Below, in pieces: positions 61,039 to 64,000 of a DNA stretch of 64,000 bases. A program made the position numbers and the translations under genes. The stretch's first letter is position 1. Every line of letters begins with the position of its first letter. The stretch is from Agathobacter rectalis ATCC 33656 (GTDB lineage Bacteria; Bacillota; Clostridia; Lachnospirales; Lachnospiraceae): the NCBI RefSeq assembly GCF_000020605.1, contig NC_012781.1, positions 1,178,001 to 1,242,000 on the forward strand, given 5' to 3'. The notes below the pieces were generated by a model that was not told the origin of the DNA, searched no databases, and was given only the letters and a program-made list of their open reading frames with translations.

Positions 61039-62256
61039 ATGAGAGAATTTGGAAAATCCAGAAAATTAGATAATGTGCTTTATGATGTTAGAGGACCGGT
61101 GGTGGATGAGGCGGCCCGCATGGAGGAAAACGGCACAAATGTGTTGAAGCTCAATATAGGAAATCCTGCGCCGTTTGGCTTCAGGACACCTGATGAGGTG
61201 ATATATGATATGTCTCGCCAGCTCACGGACTGTGAGGGGTATTCCAACTCCAAGGGACTTTTTTCTGCAAGAAAGGCAATCATGCAATATGCACAGCTCA
61301 AAAAGCTTCCTAATGTGACGGTTGAGGATATCTATACCGGAAACGGAGTCAGCGAGCTTATAAACCTAAGCATGTCGGCGCTTCTTGACAATGGTGATGA
61401 GGTGCTTGTGCCGGCACCGGACTATCCGCTTTGGACAGCCTGCGTTACACTTGCAGGAGGCACGGCAGTGCACTATATCTGTGATGAGCAGTCAGAGTGG
61501 TATCCGGACATAGAGGATATCAAAAAGAAGATTACAGACAAGACCAAGGCCATCGTAATAATAAACCCTAACAACCCTACGGGAGCGCTCTATCCGAGGG
61601 AGGTGCTGCAGCAGATAGTTGATGTGGCAAGAGAGCACGAGCTCATGATTTTTTCGGACGAGATATATGACAGGCTTGTGATGGATGACTATGAGCATGT
61701 GTCTATTGCATCGCTTGCACCTGACCTCTTCTGTGTGACCTTCAGCGGACTTTCGAAGTCACATATGATAGCAGGTTATCGTATCGGATGGATGGTTTTA
61801 AGCGGCAACAAGGCGCTCGGAAAGGACTATATCGAGGGACTCAACATGCTCTCAAACATGCGTCTTTGCTCGAATGTTCCGGCGCAGTCGATAGTGCAGA
61901 CAGCTTTAGGCGGATATCAGAGTGTAGGCGAGTATATTGTGCCGGGCGGACGAATCTATGAGCAGAGAGAGTACGTCTACAAGGCATTAAACGATATACC
62001 GGGAATTTCGGCAGTAAAGCCAAAGGCAGCATTTTACATATTCCCAAAGATTGATACTGCAAGGTTCAACATCACAAACGATGAACAGTTTGCACTCGAT
62101 CTGCTTCGTGAGAAGAAGATACTCATCATCCACGGCGGCGGCTTCAACTGGGATAAGCCTGATCATTTCAGAGTGGTATATCTGCCTCGAACAGAGATAT
62201 TAAAGGATGCCACAGGTAAGCTTGCAGACTTTTTGTCTTCATATAAGCAGAAATAA
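61039..62256 (+). CDS. alaA: Alanine-type class I aminotransferase (AlaA-like)
   Basis: 405 aa. PLP-binding Lys is in FSGLSKSHMIAGYRIGWMV (near 240). Other fold-type I marks are NPNNPTGALYPREVL, FSDEIYDRLVMDD and the substrate Arg near the end (HFRVVYLPR). The start EFGKSRKLDNVLYDVRGPVV is typical of AlaA and YfbQ enzymes, which use pyruvate/alanine with glutamate. The gene symbol is by resemblance. AAAGGAG precedes the start. Confidence 0.88.
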   Translation: MREFGKSRKLDNVLYDVRGPVVDEAARMEENGTNVLKLNIGNPAPFGFRTPDEVIYDMSRQLTDCEGYSNSKGLFSARKAIMQYAQLKKLPNVTVEDIYTGNGVSELINLSMSALLDNGDEVLVPAPDYPLWTACVTLAGGTAVHYICDEQSEWYPDIEDIKKKITDKTKAIVIINPNNPTGALYPREVLQQIVDVAREHELMIFSDEIYDRLVMDDYEHVSIASLAPDLFCVTFSGLSKSHMIAGYRIGWMVLSGNKALGKDYIEGLNMLSNMRLCSNVPAQSIVQTALGGYQSVGEYIVPGGRIYEQREYVYKALNDIPGISAVKPKAAFYIFPKIDTARFNITNDEQFALDLLREKKILIIHGGGFNWDKPDHFRVVYLPRTEILKDATGKLADFLSSYKQK

Positions 62257-62315
62257 TTATTGGCATAGATAATTATAAAACATATGATATAAAACATATA
62301 ACATATAACATATAA

Positions 62316-62356
62316 GCTCCGGCACAGAAAACTTTTTGTTCTGACCGGAGTTTTTA
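62316..62356 (+). terminator. Terminator after the aminotransferase gene
   Basis: GCTCCGG and CCGGAG with extra AGAA/TTCT pairing, then T5. A tandem AACATAT repeat (62285-62312) precedes it. Confidence 0.75.
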
Positions 62357-62381
62357 TATTATGCTGTAATATTTTTTAAAA

Positions 62382-62420
62382 GTAACCTACCTGTAACTTT
62401 ACATAATGTATTATACACTT
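62382..62420 (+). promoter_or_regulatory. Activated promoter of the ABC transporter, 11-bp repeats
   Basis: GTAAC occurs at 62382 and 62393, 11 bp apart, just upstream of the -10 region (TATTAT 62409-62414). No good -35 is seen. The pattern is that of OmpR-family activation, as in BceR/VanR-type regulons. The regulator gene is not in view. Confidence 0.45.
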
Positions 62421-62497
62421 GTATCGCGGGGCGGCTGCACTTTAAAGGACAGACCGCACAGAACTCAAAAATGCATAGAGAAGAAAAGGAGAATTAA

Positions 62498-63160
62498 ATG
62501 GAACTGCTTAGAGTAGAACACTTATCAAAAATATACGGAGCCGGAGAAAATCAGGTCAAGGCTTTGGACGATGTGTCATTGAGCGTGGAAAAGGGAGAGT
62601 TTGTGGCAATTGTAGGGGCGAGCGGCTCCGGAAAATCCACACTGCTTCATCTGCTCGGAGGTGTTGACAGGCCAACAAGCGGAAAGGTGTATATAAACGG
62701 CACTGATATTTTTGCAATGAATGATGATGAGCTTGCCATATTCAGAAGAAGACAGGTAGGCATCATTTATCAGTTTTATAATCTGATACCTATATTAAAT
62801 GTGGAAGAAAACATGGCAATTCCGATGGAGCTTGATGGGAGAAAGGTGGAAAAAGCGCAGATGGATGACATGCTTTTGCGCCTTGGACTTACAGAGAGAC
62901 GTACTCATCTGCCAAATGAGCTTTCAGGAGGACAGCAGCAGCGCACATCTATAGGAAGAGCCCTGATTACGAGACCATCTATAGTGCTCGCGGATGAGCC
63001 GACCGGAAACCTGGATACCAAGGCAAGCAACGAGATTATGCATCTCTTAAAGACCTCAAACCGTGAGCTCAACCAGACAATCATTATGATTACACATAAT
63101 ATGGAGCTTGCAAAGGCGGCTGACCGCACAATAATGATAGAGGATGGTAAAATCAGATGA
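62498..63160 (+). CDS. ABC transporter ATP-binding protein (MacB/LolD type)
   Basis: 220 aa. VGASGSGKSTLLHLLGG (Walker A, near 38), NELSGGQQQRTSIGRALI (signature, near 140), IVLADEPTGNLDT (Walker B) and IMITHNMELA (H loop). It belongs to the group that works with FtsX-like permeases for antibiotic resistance or peptide efflux. Its stop overlaps the permease start (ATGA). Confidence 0.95.
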   Translation: MELLRVEHLSKIYGAGENQVKALDDVSLSVEKGEFVAIVGASGSGKSTLLHLLGGVDRPTSGKVYINGTDIFAMNDDELAIFRRRQVGIIYQFYNLIPILNVEENMAIPMELDGRKVEKAQMDDMLLRLGLTERRTHLPNELSGGQQQRTSIGRALITRPSIVLADEPTGNLDTKASNEIMHLLKTSNRELNQTIIMITHNMELAKAADRTIMIEDGKIR

Positions 63161-64000
63161 ATTTGATGAAGACACTCACATTAAAAAACTTAAAGCTCAA
63201 CAGGAAAAGAACTATTGTCACGATAGTCGGAATAATTCTGGCAACAGCACTTTTGTCGGCGCTTGTCACACTTGTGTCAAGCTTTCAGTACAGTATGATT
63301 GAATACCAGAAGCAAAAGGGCGGCGACTTTCATGTGAAATTTTCGAATGTGAAAATGTCTGAGCTTTCGGAGTTTAAAAACAACAGAAATATTGAAAGCA
63401 CATTTGAGACAATGGGAATGGGCTTTGCAAAGCTGGATGGCTGCAAGAATGAGGATAAGCCATATGCATATGTCATGGCAACAGATGAGGCCGGCTTTGA
63501 GAGGGGCTGCTTTAAACTGATAGAGGGCCGCATGGCAAAAAATGAGGATGAGATAGTCATTCCAAGGCACTTAAAGACAAACGGACGAATCGACATAAAG
63601 GTGGGGGATGAGATAACACTGGATGTCGGAAAGCGATATGATTCAAACACCGAAGGTGTCATATGGGAAAACAGCGCATATGAGCATGAGGCAGAGACAC
63701 TTACCGATATTGTGACAAAGCACTACAAGGTGGTAGGCATCATGGAAAGACCGGGCTATGGAATGGAGGACTATAGTGCCGCCGGATATACATTTGTCAC
63801 ATACTCTGATGAACTGGCAGCAATTGATAACGGCACAAAGAGCGAGGCTGACACTACACTCACAGTGTACAGCAGATACACTCAAAAGGCATTAAGAAAC
63901 AAGGATGCTGTGACAGCAGATATAATTGGCGTGGATGAAAAGCTGTTTGCGAAAGCGAATAATTCATCTGTTGAAATGACTGCTGAGGAGAGTGACAGGT
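63157..64000 (+). CDS. FtsX-like ABC transporter permease, N-terminal part
   Basis: The frame is open from ATG 63157 to the window edge (281 codons seen). It has a first transmembrane helix at about residues 17-42 (RTIVTIVGIILATALLSALV, then TLVSSF). A large extracytoplasmic domain follows, as in MacB/BceB-type permeases. It starts within the end of the ATPase gene, so both are one unit. The remaining helices lie outside the window. Confidence 0.85.
   Translation, partial: MNLMKTLTLKNLKLNRKRTIVTIVGIILATALLSALVTLVSSFQYSMIEYQKQKGGDFHVKFSNVKMSELSEFKNNRNIESTFETMGMGFAKLDGCKNEDKPYAYVMATDEAGFERGCFKLIEGRMAKNEDEIVIPRHLKTNGRIDIKVGDEITLDVGKRYDSNTEGVIWENSAYEHEAETLTDIVTKHYKVVGIMERPGYGMEDYSAAGYTFVTYSDELAAIDNGTKSEADTTLTVYSRYTQKALRNKDAVTADIIGVDEKLFAKANNSSVEMTAEESDR

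Noticed and set aside
1..64000. CRISPR arrays, tRNA or rRNA genes
   Set aside because: No regularly spaced repeats of 24-40 bp and no cloverleaf or rRNA-like sequence were found by eye in the intergenic regions.

Overview
The window is a low-GC Firmicute chromosome. Gene content and style (truA-recJ overlap, hslO-nadE, asnA, rhodanese-TtcA fusion, tcdA, GH42 beta-galactosidase with its LacI regulator, Agr-like peptide signalling, DUF2974 and C39 proteins) point to Lachnospiraceae, most likely the Agathobacter/Roseburia group. The assignment rests on family resemblance, not a search.

Layout. (1) 1-9.8 kb is the right end of a siphovirus-type prophage: tape measure C-terminus, distal tail protein, tail-associated lysin-like protein, a tail fibre ending in an SGNH esterase domain followed by two in-frame orphan fibre 3' ends, a tyrosine recombinase, a GH25 endolysin and a holin. 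It abuts the headless 3' end of a SpoIID/peptidoglycan-binding gene, so the prophage seems to have split that gene. (2) 10.3-20.3 kb is mostly core: truA, recJ, an MCP-like protein, a PAP2 phosphatase, a GH42/LacI divergent pair, an MraY paralogue and an HMG-CoA-lyase-like aldolase. (3) 20.3-48.9 kb is a plastic region made of modules. These are a defence island (wHTH regulator, Type III R-M, ApeA-like HEPN protein, an RX6H protein, a 1423-aa Mrr-STAND NTPase and a frameshifted AlbA_2 gene), a two-component system with a divergent ABC exporter operon, a decayed toxin-antitoxin pair, a DUF1703 fragment, an IS1182-like remnant, and an Agr-like quorum-sensing locus with secreted proteins. Copies of one palindromic repeat lie at several module edges. 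(4) 48.9-64 kb is core-like again: a methyltransferase, hslO, nadE, a C39-like protease, asnA, TtcA-like, DUF2974, tcdA, a Lon-like AAA ATPase, an AlaA-like aminotransferase and a MacB-type ABC transporter that runs off the window.

Three points stand out. First, genes 25099-31293 form a compact cluster of two putative HEPN proteins and an Avs-like nuclease-STAND protein directly downstream of a Type III R-M system, which looks like a combined defence unit. Second, a 50-codon AgrD-type peptide gene lies after agrB, and a paired TTTCTGCAA motif with exact 20-bp spacing sits upstream of agrB, of the DUF3879-like/secreted-protein cluster and, degenerately, of the regulator operon. This predicts a positive-feedback quorum regulon controlling a secreted metalloprotease cluster. 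Third, the phage fibre gene is followed by serial, in-frame orphan C-termini with a shared TTAACTAA motif at each boundary, beside a tyrosine recombinase, suggesting cassette replacement of receptor-binding tips.

No tRNA, rRNA or CRISPR array was seen. All calls come from reading the sequence; no database search was done.
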